Both the position numbers and the translations under genes were made by a program. A stretch of 64,000 nt of DNA from Marasmius tenuissimus. Taxonomy: Eukaryota; Basidiomycota; Agaricomycetes; Agaricales; Marasmiaceae. Below the pieces are notes generated by a model that worked only from the letters and a program-made list of their open reading frames with translations, was not told the origin of the DNA and ran no database searches. The stretch is from positions 744,001 to 808,000 of the forward strand of contig JAQOTA010000070.1 in the NCBI GenBank assembly GCA_029532415.1, read 5' to 3'. This document shows positions 23,438-36,433 of the stretch, one piece after another. Numbering within the stretch: position 1 is the first letter of the stretch; each line of letters begins with the position of its first letter.

Positions 23438-26400
23438 CTCGCTATTCTAGAGAAAGAAAAAGGCCTTTGAAGATGAAGATGATGGCGGTGACAGGAAAAC
23501 CGTGTCCCAACTCCCTAGACCCCGAGACTGGGTCTGGGTCTGGTCCGTGCATACAGAGTTCAACGTCTACCTCAAAACGCGGGCCTCAAGCACAAGATTA
23601 TACTCAGGCGTCGAAGATCAGTACAGGCCTCATCTCTCGGGCTCCTGGATCATATCGGTACCCGGCGAACCCACGGACCGCCGTGGATCCCCGTGCCGGG
23701 CTCTACCTCATCACGGTTCTCATCGTTGTCAAAAAGGCCAGGATCTTTGCCACCTGACGGAGCAGACGTGTTCAATCTACAGCCGTGAAGTCATGCTAGT
23801 CGATATCTCGGTGCAAACTCGCCTGCGCTCACGCACTACTTCTCAGTCGCTGCCAAATGTTACATTCGAACGGTCGAGCTCACCGATAGTGGGATTCGCC
23901 GACTATGGTACCCATCTTTAGACCCTGATGATGAGGCGGGAAGAGAACGCTACTTGTTTCATGCTCTTGTTCGTATCGCTGGTAAAGATTCCGGAAATCA
24001 TCAAGGATAGGCAACTCTGATTGGGCTCATCATGGCGTGCGTATTTCCTATCAGTACTGTTTCTACTAACAGGGCTAAAAGTTCGCAGTGCTCGCATAGG
24101 AGAACCTACGAAATGAAGAGATCAGCAGATCCGGGTCTCATCCCGCTACTCGTTGTCCTGTTTCGCCGAATCATCGGGATCACGTTGTGGGTACTGGGAT
24201 CCAAGTTGTCCTCAATCACCTGCTCAACGTACATCGTCCGCATCTTGGATGGTATCAAGGCTCTGCGTACGACAACTCATATGTCACCAATATTCGTGTG
24301 TACGTATCCGCGCCCTGGGCTTACAAAAGTGAAACAGATGGGGCCAGTGAATGGTTTCGCTCCCTTTTCGCGCGCGGCTTCGGCACCAATAACGCCGAGT
24401 CAGCTCAGACGGTAGATCGGACTTTCTCATACCACTGCCTCTTGGAAGATTGTTGCTTGGATGCTCCTCAGCTCTCCCCAATGAGGTATAACTACGGTTG
24501 TCTCCCCGCTACTTTGGATGACCCCCCGTGCCCATTATAGTTTCTTCTTTAGGCGGAGGCGATCTTACAATGACACGTCCACAATCACCGTGATAAATTC
24601 TCCCGGAAATCTTTGATCCTCCACCTATCCAGTTGGACGAAATGATAGATTAAGAAGCCACTGCGATCCGTTTTCCACGGTTCAGTGCCACTGTCAAGAC
24701 TCAAGAGGATCGCTCAAACACACTGAATTCAGTACTAGAGTAACTCAGCTGAGACACAGAGGGGCCTTCAGCCCAGCTGTGACTTGCTACGCTCGAAGGC
24801 GTGGATAGAAACTACCAGGGAGTGTTTACTCGTCGGTGTGGAGACCCACCCGCAACTCGTACGATCCATCTCAAACCTTGGACTAATCAAAGTTCTAACA
24901 CGCCCTCAGATGTGAGTAGACGTAGCCTGTGTAGTCGACAACTCATTGTATCAGCGCCACGACCTTTCTTGAGCTACAACGTCATTCCACTCGTGAAAGT
25001 GAACATTACTCAGGGCGACTTATATGGGAACATCGTCACGAAGGAAGAGGGATACCTAAATCCAGGATGATATCAGTGAAGGGAAAAGATAGTGGGGTGT
25101 ACTTGCTGGGTGTTTACGGGATTTAGCCCGTCTGTTTAGTGGCCCGATTTGTCCATCCCCCCGGTTTCACGCCTCATACCTTTTTCTTTCTGGATCATCT
25201 TGTTTGCTAGCTTCCTCAGGGGTCTTCTCTGAGCCGTTCCACCTCCCAGGTGCTAAAAGAACAAACAATGGCTCCCAGAGCCGCAACATTTGCATGCCCA
25301 TGGAAGATATGGAAGTGTTCTGTTGCGCTCATCATGTTCCCCGCTTCTTTAGGGATATGGGTATCCATTTGGCTGTGAATATTTGTTAGATTCTCAGTGT
25401 AATTTCACGCTCTCGCCTGTCTATTCATAGCTCCGACCCGACTTACATCGGATAGCCCTACTCCGACTTCGACCTTACTTCCTAACAATCTACTATCTAT
25501 CTACAGTCCTAGAGTATATAAGCACGAGTATTTAGAGTATGTACTGGAGTGTTTTGAATTGACAGACTTACACCTGTGATTTGAGACCTCTAGTGTGATC
25601 AGCACTCTCGCACGGATCACACGTCCGTACCACTTGGCAACCCTTGATTTGTTTGTACTACCCATGGTGGAGGTTTAGAATGAACGTCAAAGACACAGCT
25701 CTTTGATACTGTGGCTGTCATCATTTGTGCGTGTCAAAAAGCACTTTAGTCCTTGTGTTTGGCGTAGCAAAAGCTCTTGATAGTATGTCCGCTTGTTCGG
25801 GTACCTTCATCCCCAGGGGTCGCGGTTGTCTCCAATGATGGTGGCATCGGTAGCTTTGACCCGATAACCACGCTAATATAGGCGATAGCTTATAGTCTAG
25901 CTCTCCCGACATTTTTTCAAGTCGGGACTAGTCTGTGGATGCACACAGTGTAGGCCTTGAGAATGCGGTGTGGCGCCCCGCGTGTTGGTAGGCAGGTCGA
26001 GGGCGTAGACTTTGGAGAAGGGATACTCAGCCAAACGTGAAGGCAAGGCCTTTGGGAGGTGATGGATTGAGTACCGGCGGTGGATACTTCCAGATTGATA
26101 CCCGAGTCGTCCCCAGGCTATCAGCGACAAAATGAAGTCGTCTGGCAGATTTGTACACTTCTCGCCAGGGCTTCGATTCTGGTTATCACTGCCATCAGGT
26201 TAGTTATGTTCGGACTGACCCGGGTTGCTGTTTTCCGAGCCCTCTACCTCCCCAACGATTCCAGGACTAGTTGGCCGGTAGTACACGCCCCCACCACAGT
26301 CCATGAATTCTTCAAACAGGCATCCAGAAGTACCGGGTTTTCGTGTGCTACTCTAGCTCCTTCGAGGACACCGTGACATTGATTCTTCGGAAAACATTGA

Positions 26401-26674
26401 CGTTTTGAATGCTTGCACGTCGCAAAACACGCAAATTCGAGTGGATGAATAGTTTAGTCCCAAGCATCGTGAGAGAATGAGCACAATTGACAGAACCGGA
26501 CCGAAAACGTAGGTTTGGCCCGGAATAGTGGTACGACTTCCGTTTTTGGTAAGGTTTTGGTACCGAATTCTCGGATCCTGTGTTTTTTTCGTGCCCAGGA
26601 CACGAGACACCAGACAACAGTGACGAGCACACTGAGCTCGTTACTCATTTCCTCCTTTTTCTTTACCAGCGACG
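23438..26674. other. Gene-poor stretch with unassigned coding-like fragments
   Basis: No complete gene recognised. Plus-strand stretches look coding-like: about 23798-24010 (YIRTVELTDSGIRRLWYPSL, DPDDEAGRERYLFHALVRIA) and 24187-24420 (LGWYQGSAYDNSYVTNIRVY, SEWFRSLFARGFGT), the second followed by a stop at 24538-24540. They may be exons or remains of one plus-strand gene, family unknown. A short frame at 25268-25378 (MAPRAATFACPWKIWKCSVA) could encode one membrane helix. The right end holds the velvet gene promoter. Confidence 0.3.
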
Positions 26675-29600
26675 ATGGCGAGCTCAGGGCCATCGTCGTC
26701 CTCTTCGACACCGAGCAATGGCGTATTTCAACCACCGCCGATACCTTACCCAGGCCATTTGTATGATGACAGGTACCGTGAACGATTGTGAGTGCAACCC
26801 AATTCCTACATTTTGAACTAGAATGCTTCCTTTCCTCGGCTTCTTTCGAATTTCTCAACGCTCGGAATGGTTGAGAATTTACCTTTGAATGGCGAAGGAT
26901 AATGTTATGGGTCCTGAAAGCAAGAGAGCTAGAGGATGAGCTTGGCTTGGACCCGAATCCTTGGTTGTGGGTCGCGCAATGATATTCCGAACCTTCGTTT
27001 TCGTTTTTTTTTTGAGTCATTATTTCTCTCTGTTCCTTTACCTTTTGACATCGTGATTCGTCAATGAGCTGGCTCTGACTTTTTGGCTATGACCATGTCG
27101 GTATCCGTCACCTTACCGCCATACCCGACTGGACCTCCATTTCCTCTGCCATCGTATACGCATAGGCAATATGAACTTACGGTCAGGCAAGAGCCAAAGC
27201 AGGCTAGGATGTGTGGTGTTGGAGGCAAAGGTAAGGTTTATTGTCATACTGGTACCTGGAGATGCTGTTTTTCTAATTCTATTCTCCATTTCTCGGCCTC
27301 GTTTATAGCTGATAGAAGGCCAATTGATCCTCCACCAATAGTTCAGCTTCGTGTCATCGATCCATACGCGTCAACTTCTAATTCTGGGAGCAATGGGCAG
27401 GCAACCTCGAAATCGGGTTCATCGTCGTCAGTGACGGCGGCAGGGTCAAGCTCAGGGTCCAAACAACGTCGTACAAGCTCTAGTGGAACACAAAGTGACA
27501 GTCCAACGCCAGAACGAGAAAGAGGACGACGAGATGGTGATGAGGACGTTGATATGGACAAAGGCAGGGAGAGAAGCTCGAGTGCAGAGAGAAGTGCAGA
27601 GAACGATGAGCAAGAGGACCATGATAAGGACAGGGACGGCTCGAGTACACCGACACCTTTTGGCCCAGGCGATAGTGAGTGTGCCAGCTCATCGTACACG
27701 ACAGCTATTTGATGCTTTGTGACAGGTCAACTCTACGGCTACGCTCATTCAAGCACATATCTTCAGAATCCCTACTACTTCATGTTTGCCAGTCTCGCAA
27801 AGCCAGACGACGACGTTGAACTACATTGGCTCAAAGACGGTCGTACGCGGTGTACTACAGGCTCAGTGGTCTCTTCGCTCTACCATCTCAAGGATCCTCA
27901 ACGACAAAACGAGGATGCCGGATTCTTCGTCTTTCCTGACCTGAGTGTCAGGACAGAGGGCAGCTACCGACTCAAGCTTAGCCTTTTCGAGGTCGTTGGG
28001 TACGTGGTCGTCGTCCGTTCTTTCTATCACCGTTGGTGGTCATCCGCTCTTTCACATGTCGTGTTGCCGGAACAATGACGGATGGCACTACGTGATGGGC
28101 CTAGATATAGTATTCATGCACCGGGCTAACATATTATTCCCAGGAACACTGTCCGGCACTGCAAGTCGATATTCTCTGCACCGTTCTATGTCTACACCGC
28201 GAAAAAATTCCCGGGGATGGAAGGTGCGCTGAATTCGTCGCTTGAAGTCTTTTGGTTACTTAGTGATTTCTCGCTGCAGAGTCCACCCCGCTTTCATGTT
28301 CACTCGCAGACCAAGGTATCAAGATTCGGATACGAAAGGATATCAGAGTGCGGAAACGACCCATGCCACAAGTCGAGTCGGCTTCCGCCTCAACATCATC
28401 TACTGGAGCCCCATTCACCTTCGTTCAAGGCCAAAGCCAGAATAATTCGTCTCAGCAGGAAAATCAGAAAACATTCGGACAACCTCCTGCACCCGTCCAA
28501 ATTCCTCCACCGCCCCCAATGAACCCCGCTGCATCGTCTTCACATCCTCCTCAGAATACCTACGCACCGTACCCTCCCGTCCCACCTCCCCCAGTTCAAC
28601 AACAACAAACTATCCCCCCACCTCCTCAATCTTACGCGCCACCCAACTACCAACATCAACCCCAACCGCAGCCTCCACAGGGATACCAACAACAACAGCA
28701 ACAACAGTACGCGCAACCCATTCCACCACCTCCGCATGCACAACCACAATCCTATTGGTCTTATCCACATGGACCTGCTCCGGTACCTCCTCCGCCTCCG
28801 TACCAGCAACATCAGCATCAGCAGCCCCCAGCGATGATCACGATAAATTCGATGGGGGCTCCGCCTGGTGCTGTACCAGGTGGTGGACCGTTGCAGCCGT
28901 TGCCGCCGGAGATGCAGCCTGGGTATGCGGCTACTACTGGTGGTGGTGGTGGTGGCGACGCGACCATGGCGTCCAGGGCCAGTCCGAGCCCGAATAGGGA
29001 GGGGAGAAGTGGCAGTGAAGATGAAGGTGAATCGAGTGCACGGAGGAAAGTTTCATCTAGGGGTAACCGGATGCAAGTTGATGGGCGACAGAGTGGTGGT
29101 GAAGACGAAGGTGAAGAGGATGATGAGAGGGATAGGGACGTTGACGACGAAGACGACGATTCGGATTACGAGGACGGGAGACGGTCTGTGTCGAGAGCAA
29201 ATCGAAAGAAGAAATCTGAGAGGAAGAAGGCTAGGGGTTCTCTTGGAAGGAAGGATAAGCGCGACAAGGAATCGGAAAGGGATAGGGCTAAAGCAAAGAT
29301 GGCGTTGCCGAGGAGAGACTCGAAGAGGTCGAAGCTTGATAATAGTCAAAATGAGTCGGCGAATGGGACGGCTGCGTTTCATCCGTTGCCTGCACCAGGT
29401 CCTTCATCATATGGACCTGGTCCTCAGTCGTGGCCTGCTTCTACCGGGACCGTTCAGATTCCTCCTCCACCAGGTATGTCTTTTCTGTTACTTCTGCTCG
29501 AGAGATTGAACTTACAGCCCGTTTTATAGGCGCTGCTGTCGCCGCACCCGTTATTGATCCTGCCTTGACGGGTGCTAGCGTCAACGTTGGTGCCAGTGCT

Positions 29601-31259
29601 GGCGGCGCTCCAACCCGGATCCCCCCTCCACCCGGTGCTACTGTCATCGCCAACCAGAACGCGAGTAGTGAGCCAACGCCTGCGACTGACGAGTCCAACT
29701 CATCTGGAGCAACGTCAAACGATGGCGTCACACAGACAGGGTACCACCCAGCTTTATACGATCCAGCGTCTCACCAACAACAGCAGTCCAACCCGACGCA
29801 GAACCAGTACGCGAGTCCGAATCCTCAGCAGCAACACCCCCAATCCCACCCAGCGCCTGCTCATACTCCTCCCAATCCTAACTACGGGCCACCGCCTCCG
29901 GTGAATCTGAACCATCCTCAACCTCAACACCCACATCCCGGGGTTGGTGTTGCGCCTCCTCCGCCTCATTCAGTTCACCCTGGCTCGACTGGTCCTATGC
30001 CGCCTCATCCAGGACCACAGTACGGGTATCCTCCGCCACCTCACGCTCAACCCTACCATTATCAACATCCCGGGTATGCATACGGCCCTCCGCCGCCCTG
30101 GGGGCACCCTCACGCAATGCCTCCGCCCCCTCAGGGAATGTACGGTCCCCCAGATGCGTACGGACACGGACATCAGATGCCCCTACATTATGGTGGTGCT
30201 TATGGACAACAACAACCTCCCCCTCCACAGATGAGGTATGACTATCAACCTCAACCGCCTCATCAACAACAACAATATCCTCCTGGCCCGGGCATGGGTA
30301 TGCCTCATCCACCGCCGCCTCCGCACGCGCATGCGCCTACGCCGTATTATGGTGGCTATTACGATCAGAACCAGCAGCAACAGCCACCGGGACAGCAGCC
30401 GCAACAACAACCTCAGCAACCTCAGCAGCATGGTGCACCCCCGGCTCCTGGTTCGAGTCCTCAGCAGCCGCAGCCGCAACCACAGAACCCGAACCCGAAT
30501 CAGAGCCAACCGTTCAATATCACTGGACCTGGGCCTGGACCTAATCCTACTCCTACTAATGTTTCGGGGTACGGGGATTACCAGCCGGCGCAGCAACAGC
30601 AACAACCGGCTTATGGAGGGTACCCTATGGGTCAGCAGCAGCAGCAGCACCAACAGCAACAACAGATGAGGTCTTACGGTGTTGGGGGCGTGGGGATGGG
30701 AGTTGGGTACAACGGCTATGCTACCGGTTCGAGCCCTTCGTTAGCCGGACCTGGTAATAGTCCCAATCCCAATGCTGGGCCAAACGCGAGCGGAGGTGGG
30801 GGGGACCCATGGGGAACGCCTCCTGCGCAGCCCACGATTTGGGATACTGCACCTACTACTCCTATGTCGGGGTCGGGTGGGTATCCGGGTGCAGCAGGAG
30901 GAGGAGGGTATGCGATACCTCCCCCTCCGAATCATCAACAGCAGCAGCAACAACAACAACCGACGCAGGGGGACAAGATTCAGCTGGCACCGCTGAGAGC
31001 TAATGGGCCGACGATACCGAATATTTCGGGACATTCGGTTTCGGTTGTCGCGTCTCATGGATCTTCGACGCACCATCCTCCAGTGATACGGCTTCAAGGA
31101 CATGGGGAGAACCGAGCTTCAGACGGGAGTGCAGGCGGGAAAGGCGGTAGTGACGTCAGGGGTGGTGGCGGTGGGAATACAGGCGGGGATGAAAGAGGCT
31201 CCAGGTCGCAGGGGAAGAAGAACCCGTTGAGCATCGGGAGTATCATCTCATCGGATTGA
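26675..31259 (+). CDS. Velvet-domain regulator, VelB-like, with very long disordered tail
   Basis: Nuclear regulator linking development and secondary metabolism in fungi. The ATG at 26675 gives MASSGPSSSSSTPSNGVFQP. Velvet domain, first half: HRQYELTVRQEPKQARMCGV (27160-27220), then after an intron DRRPIDPPPIVQLRVIDPYA. A Ser/charged insertion of ~100 residues (27370-27670) follows, then LYGYAHSSTYLQNPYYFMFA, GSYRLKLSLFEVVG, KFPGMEESTPLSCSLADQG and IKIRIRKDIRVRKRP. An insertion inside the velvet domain is a VelB trait. The rest is low complexity: Pro/Gln-rich (28430-28870), acidic DDEDDDSDYEDGRR (29143-29184), basic NRKKKSERKKARG (29199-29240, NLS-like), and after an intron at about 29474-29529 another ~575 Pro/Gln/Gly-rich residues ending SIGSIISSD. 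Total near 1250 residues, far above the usual 350-600. No stop interrupts the long tail, so it appears truly coding. Confidence 0.88.
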
Positions 31260-32083
31260 GTCTCGTCGATATTGGAATAGAATCTTATGGTGAACCGTTT
31301 CTTGGTTGTATCTCGTCTGTTCGTCCGTTTCGTTTTTCTCTGGCAATATCTTTTGTTGTTTTTTCTTGGTTATATGATTGCTTTACACTTCCACGCTTGT
31401 TGCTATCTTCGCTCCAACCCATCCACTGCTCGTCCTTTTCTCCCTCATCTGCAATTGTCTATCATGTATCACATTATGTTATGTTCACTGTTATCATACG
31501 TCGTTTGTTCTACAGTATACTGTCCCCTCCTTCGTTCTCCCTCTTGATCGGCCGTCTTTGGTGTCCGGTTGCGTTTAGTTATGGATATAGTCAAGGGTTA
31601 AGCACATTTTCGTTATTCTGTTGTCGAACATCGCATCGACTCCTGCAGTGGAACCTTGGCCCATCGTATGCACGCCACCTACGTATTGCGCGTCAACTTC
31701 ATTTCGTATCGTTGGCTCAATGACATCTGGCGGTACCATACGAAACTCTTGCAGAGCAATATGAGCCTACACGCACCCCACGGCTGTGTAGGAGACCGAT
31801 GGGCACAGATCATCAAGGATCCGAGCCATTATTTCACTAACTCCACTAGTCTTGGGCTAGCTGGCTAGCCCTCACAATCCACAAAAGGTGGCGGGCTTCT
31901 ACACTCTCATGTATCATGTGCGACATAAGAAACAGGATTGAGTTTTTAGTTTCCCATCAGCACGTCCGAGTTCACGACGGAGCATTTATGTCGACCATGG
32001 AATCGTTCGATGATTGTACCTACGTGCCTCGGATCTTGGACCTGAGGATTCGCCGGATAAGCCTTCTGGGATGGGCATTAAAG
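31260..32083. other. Velvet 3' region and spacer
   Basis: T-rich sequence (31300-31520) after the velvet stop fits a 3' UTR. No gene recognised further right. Confidence 0.45.
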
Positions 32084-33255
32084 CCCAGTGAAAACCGCAC
32101 CTGTGCTGGTCTGGGAATATCTGCCGTCTTCGGAGAAAATCTGCATGCGCAGAAAACGTCAGATATTTGCAGAGTTTGCTCGTCTGTCCAGATTATTTCT
32201 GCACCTGTCTGACCTAATTTCTGCTGATCCCGCCGGTATCTGTGCCTGTCCGCGCGTATCTGCACTTATCCGACATTTTCTGTTGCTCCGATGGGTTCTC
32301 GTTAGCTGGTCCGTTCAGATCTTTATAATTGGATCCATTGTTATGATTCATGATCCTCATAGATATGTACACAGAGAAGAGAAGGTCTACTACAGATGAA
32401 TTACCTCGAAGACATGAAGTGATGGCAAGACTTGCCGAAACGAGTTGCAAAGCTCTTGTCCAGCCCAAGGACCCTTCCGTCTGGATCTACTCGCGTCATC
32501 TTTCCGTGCCTTGTACTTCCTACCATCCGTCCAACCCGATACTACTCAGCCAACCCTGTCAACGCTGCTGGAGACTGCCAGATGAAGAACACAGAATAGT
32601 TAGCAACTAGTAGTGCATGTAAGAGGATGAACGTACCTGAACACACGATGATTTATCAAAACCCAGATGGCTGACAGATTTACCTGACTGAGGGAATACA
32701 GAATGAGGAAGCGACGCCAATGAGCATAAAATGATCTGACCCTCACCGGATTACCATAACTTTCCGCATTAGATATGGCCCTCAGTTGACGATCGGAAGA
32801 ATTACATGGGGACAAGACGTTTGAACGGAGGGCAAAGATAATGGGGGGAGGGAAGAAAGAAGCGTTGTGGTCGATGTCAAACGCCTTCGAGTATAAGTGA
32901 CAGGCGAATGATTCGAGGATGCACGCACGGACCAGTTTAGGGCAGGGCAGAGGGCACGCGTCTGAGCTGCGTTCCGAGTCGATACCAGTTGGACGTGTTC
33001 CACAATGACTTCTCCGAGCTGGAATCAAACTCGAGTATACTTCAAAAGTTATCACGACTGACTACGAGCAGAAGCAGAAGATTCAATGACGTGAAGGAGT
33101 CTCAAAGGAAACACACATTCTGAATCCCCCAAAATCCCAACCATCTCCACGACTCCGCCTCCCGAGGGCCTGCATCCAGATCAACGCGGAAATCACCAGA
33201 CACCCCCGGATATCCCCAGATCGGCCCAGATTGTGCAGGTGCGGTTTTCACTGGG
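32084..33255. mobile_element. 1.17 kb TIR element with 7 bp target-site duplication
   Basis: The left end CCCAGTGAAAACCGCACCTG (32084-32103) is repeated as its exact reverse complement at 33236-33255. The direct repeat ATTAAAG flanks both sides (32077-32083 and 33256-33262). Inside, similar but weaker mirror matches continue. A minus-strand open frame at 32600-33055 has intron-like gt..ag pairs but no recognised family. The short size and lack of transposase make it non-autonomous; CAGTG-type ends recall hAT-like elements, whose duplication is usually 8 bp. Confidence 0.8.
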
Positions 33256-33262
33256 ATTAAAG

Positions 33263-34013
33263 AGTTACCAAGTCATATTTGTGCAAAACTACGTCTGCGT
33301 GAGCTAAAATTCAGGTCACAAATACCGCTTCGGAGCAGGGGCCGAATCGAGAGTACAAGCATGAGATCCCGCCGCCACCAGAGCTGACGTTGAACCATCA
33401 TTAGTTACGAAAGTAGAACGGATTTAGAATACCGAGTTATGTTGCTCGCCGTATATAGGTCTTGGTGCCATAGAAGACGAGTGCATGACCAGATACAGTT
33501 TTGTGCGGTGACTGCCAGAAGATGGCCAGTGAAAGCCGAGAAGAACGGTAGAGGCCCCCAGTCAAGACTCCTGCTCGAGTATGCGCCTCTAGTCTTCCGT
33601 TGTCTAGTATTGATGCTTACCACGCCAAAGCCAACGTTGGAAACTGTAGCGAGAGTACGGCCTTGAATGGTAAAGCGACCATGTGCTTGACAAGCCCAAT
33701 CACTTCGGATTCTTGATAATTTCGACCAAACCAGTTCAAAGACAAAGGCAGTTGCGAAGTACGAACTGGTTCGAGTGAATAATACAGAGGATATGAGTGG
33801 TAGTACTGGGAGGTCCTTACCGGAAGGAAAAGTCGCCCGAACTCTCAAAGTTGCCTCATGCGTATATGTATGGAGTCGCCAGCGCCGCTCTGCCCGCTCT
33901 GACCTTTCTTCCATTTCAGCGCTCGTACAAAGGTGGCCACCAGGAATGACCCTGAAAATAGCTTTGGTATGTTTTGCTGACTCTTTGTTTCCTGACTCTC
34001 CCTATACGACTGG
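33263..34013. other. Spacer with unassigned minus-strand open frame
   Basis: A minus-strand open frame at 33405-33914 contains a hydrophobic stretch (SYFATAFVFELVW) and FTIQGRTLATVSNVGFGV before a gtaagc donor. It could be a fragment of a membrane protein. No family assigned. Confidence 0.25.
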
Positions 34014-34157
34014 CACTGAGTGCAAAATAATATAATACACGTGGCTTTATGCAAATTTTATGCTGAAATTATTCTAAAAAACGCAAAATTTAGGATAATT
34101 TCAACATAAAGTTCGAATAAAGCAACGCGTATTACTTATACTGTTTTGCACCCAGTG
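34014..34157. mobile_element. 144 bp foldback MITE
   Basis: The whole unit folds on itself: CACTGAGTGCAAAA at 34014 mirrors TTTTGCACCCAGTG ending at 34157, and the inner stem GCTGAAATTATTCTAAA mirrors TTTAGGATAATTTCAAC. TGG flanks both ends (34011-34013 and 34158-34160), a possible 3 bp target-site duplication. AT-rich, noncoding. Confidence 0.7.
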
Positions 34158-34433
34158 TGGGAAGTAGCAGTGTACTTTCTTGATGCTCATGAATCATACG
34201 CAATTACTAGGAGAGACTCACTTGAGGGCAAGTCGGGCGCAGATACTCAGAGTCAGCGTATCCCGTTGGATTCAAATATGTCCCGCCGAGCTCAATTGGC
34301 ATCCCGGGCTTCGTCATACATGCGGTCGTGAACATTAAACACAAGTTAGGGTAGATAAATAAACGTCGTGGTCATACCAATAACAACTGAGGCGGGAATA
34401 TCATCCACATCCCGCTGCGGTGTATCAGATCAA

Positions 34434-36433
34434 CTAAAACATGGGGCCTTTTGAGCTATTCGGATGAGGAGCTGGCATCTTAGAGATCTCCCCGGATGAG
34501 TGATAGTCTTTGCGATCGGGATCGCTTCGTTGGGCCGCCTCCTCCACAATACTGACTTCCACGAGTGGAACGTCGTTGTGTATCCCCATCCTGAGCTTTT
34601 TGGGGTTATTATTGAAACCGTCAGACGAAGATTCATGCGACTAGTGGCGTAGCTGAGGACTGACCCTGTTCTGGCGATCGAATAGCGGAAGTCCGACTTC
34701 GTTAATAGTACCTTTGGGTGTTTGGGACGGAGGCGTTCGCTGTCGGAATCCAGATCCATCATAGATGTAGACGTCTTTAGTATTGCGGCGACCCCAGTCC
34801 TCCAGGTACTGCTGAGAGTTGAACCTGTCACGAGAGTGTTTTGAGTTCTGAACTTGAACCGATTTCGGAGTGTCGAGGACTCACATTGCGAGTAGAGAAT
34901 TAAGATATAGCGCAGTAAGAATATTTCTCAAGGCCAGGAAGATGAGACTTTCTTTTATCAGAATGTACTTGGTGATAGAGCGGTTGGATCAATAGACAAG
35001 TCTAAGTGGCTTTCCGATTTGAACTCACCGCAAGAGGACATGTGATTGAGAATACGCTGTGGTGTCCTGGAGTCAAAAAAGGGTGCTGAAAGACTCAGAC
35101 TACTGGTTAACTCACCTTGCGAGCGCGCCACTATTCACCACGTAGGCCAACACAACATAGAACTGGTTGTCGGTCCTACGTAAATCAAAGATGGGTTAAC
35201 AAGAAGGACGAGATAGCCAGAGAAGCGTACCAATCCACCCGTTTCGTTGCGCTGTGCAGTGCGACAACGAGGGCCACAGACAAGATACCGTCAATAACTG
35301 AAGTGAGGCTGAAAGCCAATCCCACTGCCCACTGAACAATTTTTAGTTGCAGTACTATGGATAGCGAGAAATAAGGCGTACTTTGAAGTCGATTGTAAGC
35401 AATGATACAATCTGGGGCACCGTTGCGCATCTACAAATGCCATAGCCTCTGAGCGTCACTGCTTAGCCTGGCCATCTTGAAACTCACAGTCGGTATGGGA
35501 TATCTAGCATGGCGTTGAGGAGCTCAGAAGTTTGAGATTGCGGGACGGAATAGGAGACTTACAGATGTCGAGAGCTAGATTATCGAGTTTTAGTTAGGTG
35601 GTAGGGCATCGAGCTAGCTTCAGAACGTACCAAGGTTGACAGCGAGAAGCAATCCCTTTGACAAAAAACGTTCGAACGGCGACAAAGAGAGACAACTAAT
35701 CCTCTCACCAAGATTGTAAACAAGAGGGTGCGATAATGTGATTTTCTAATGACTATATATCAAGTCTAATCAGCGGAAGGCATAGAACACGAGGTAGTGG
35801 GACATACTTTTCCAAAGCCGGACTCCGTAAAAGCTAGACCGACGAGATAAAGTCAATGACTGTAGTCGATATCATATAAATAACACCATACATTTGCGTG
35901 ATGTTAGAGATCAGCAACTAGAATGGAGGCGCTTCAAGGCTGTTGGTTCATCAAAAGAAGACATGTCTTACGTCGAGTATTGCCGCGAGTAGATAACTCC
36001 AAGGAATGGGCCGTTCCAGGCTGCCTTTGTAAACAAAAATACTCCCGAAGGAGAAGTCGACAATAGCTATTAGGTGGAGAAACGTCAAGAGCCTATACGA
36101 ACGTTATATCAGAACATTTGCGATGAGCGACGACGCGGATGGACTCCAAAGAGTATCCGAGTCTTACCATAGAGCTATGCCCTTGGATTGATTGTATCAG
36201 TGTCTGGAATGAACATCCTTGTACGCGGGAGTGACTTACCATGAGCTTATCCCAAATGGATCCAGGACGTTGCACGAACACCATGGCTTGTATCGTCACT
36301 ATTCCCACCAAGCTGGAAGACACTGAGCTCTTTTTCTCTCTCTAGAGATATGGTAGGGTCGAGAGACGTACGCAGCTTCAAATAAGTTCCCGATGAAGAC
36401 CGGCCCCAATACCTGTAGCGCAGAATCTGACAT
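34434..36433 (-). CDS. DUF6534-family membrane protein 3
   Basis: Minus-strand, multi-exon. ATG at 36433 gives MSDSALQVLGPVFIGNLFEA, then LVGIVTIQAMVFVQRPGSIW, LLTFLHLIAIVDFSFGSIFV, a PIPWSYLLAAILD end, SVIDGILSVALVVALHSATK, NQFYVVLAYVVNSGALAR, SLIFLALRNILTALYLNSLL, FNSQQYLEDWGRRNTKDVYI and the tail KLRMGIHNDVPLVEVSIVEE, DPDRKDYHSSGEISKMPAPH, ending GPMF at the stop 34434-34436. Every block has a counterpart in the gene at 20706-22697, so the two are paralogues that kept the same order and the same unusual conserved tail (PLVEV.(V/I)....DPD.K.YH). Several introns have gtgagt or gtaagt donors. Function unknown. Confidence 0.78.

Noticed and set aside
26454..27020. 188-residue minus-strand open frame across the velvet 5' region
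   Set aside because: It overlaps clear velvet exons on the plus strand, and its composition is what antisense of Ser/Pro-rich coding gives.
28540..31103. Several long open frames on both strands in the velvet tail
   Set aside because: Repetitive CAN/CCN codons leave all frames open. Only the plus frame continuing from the velvet domain has meaning.
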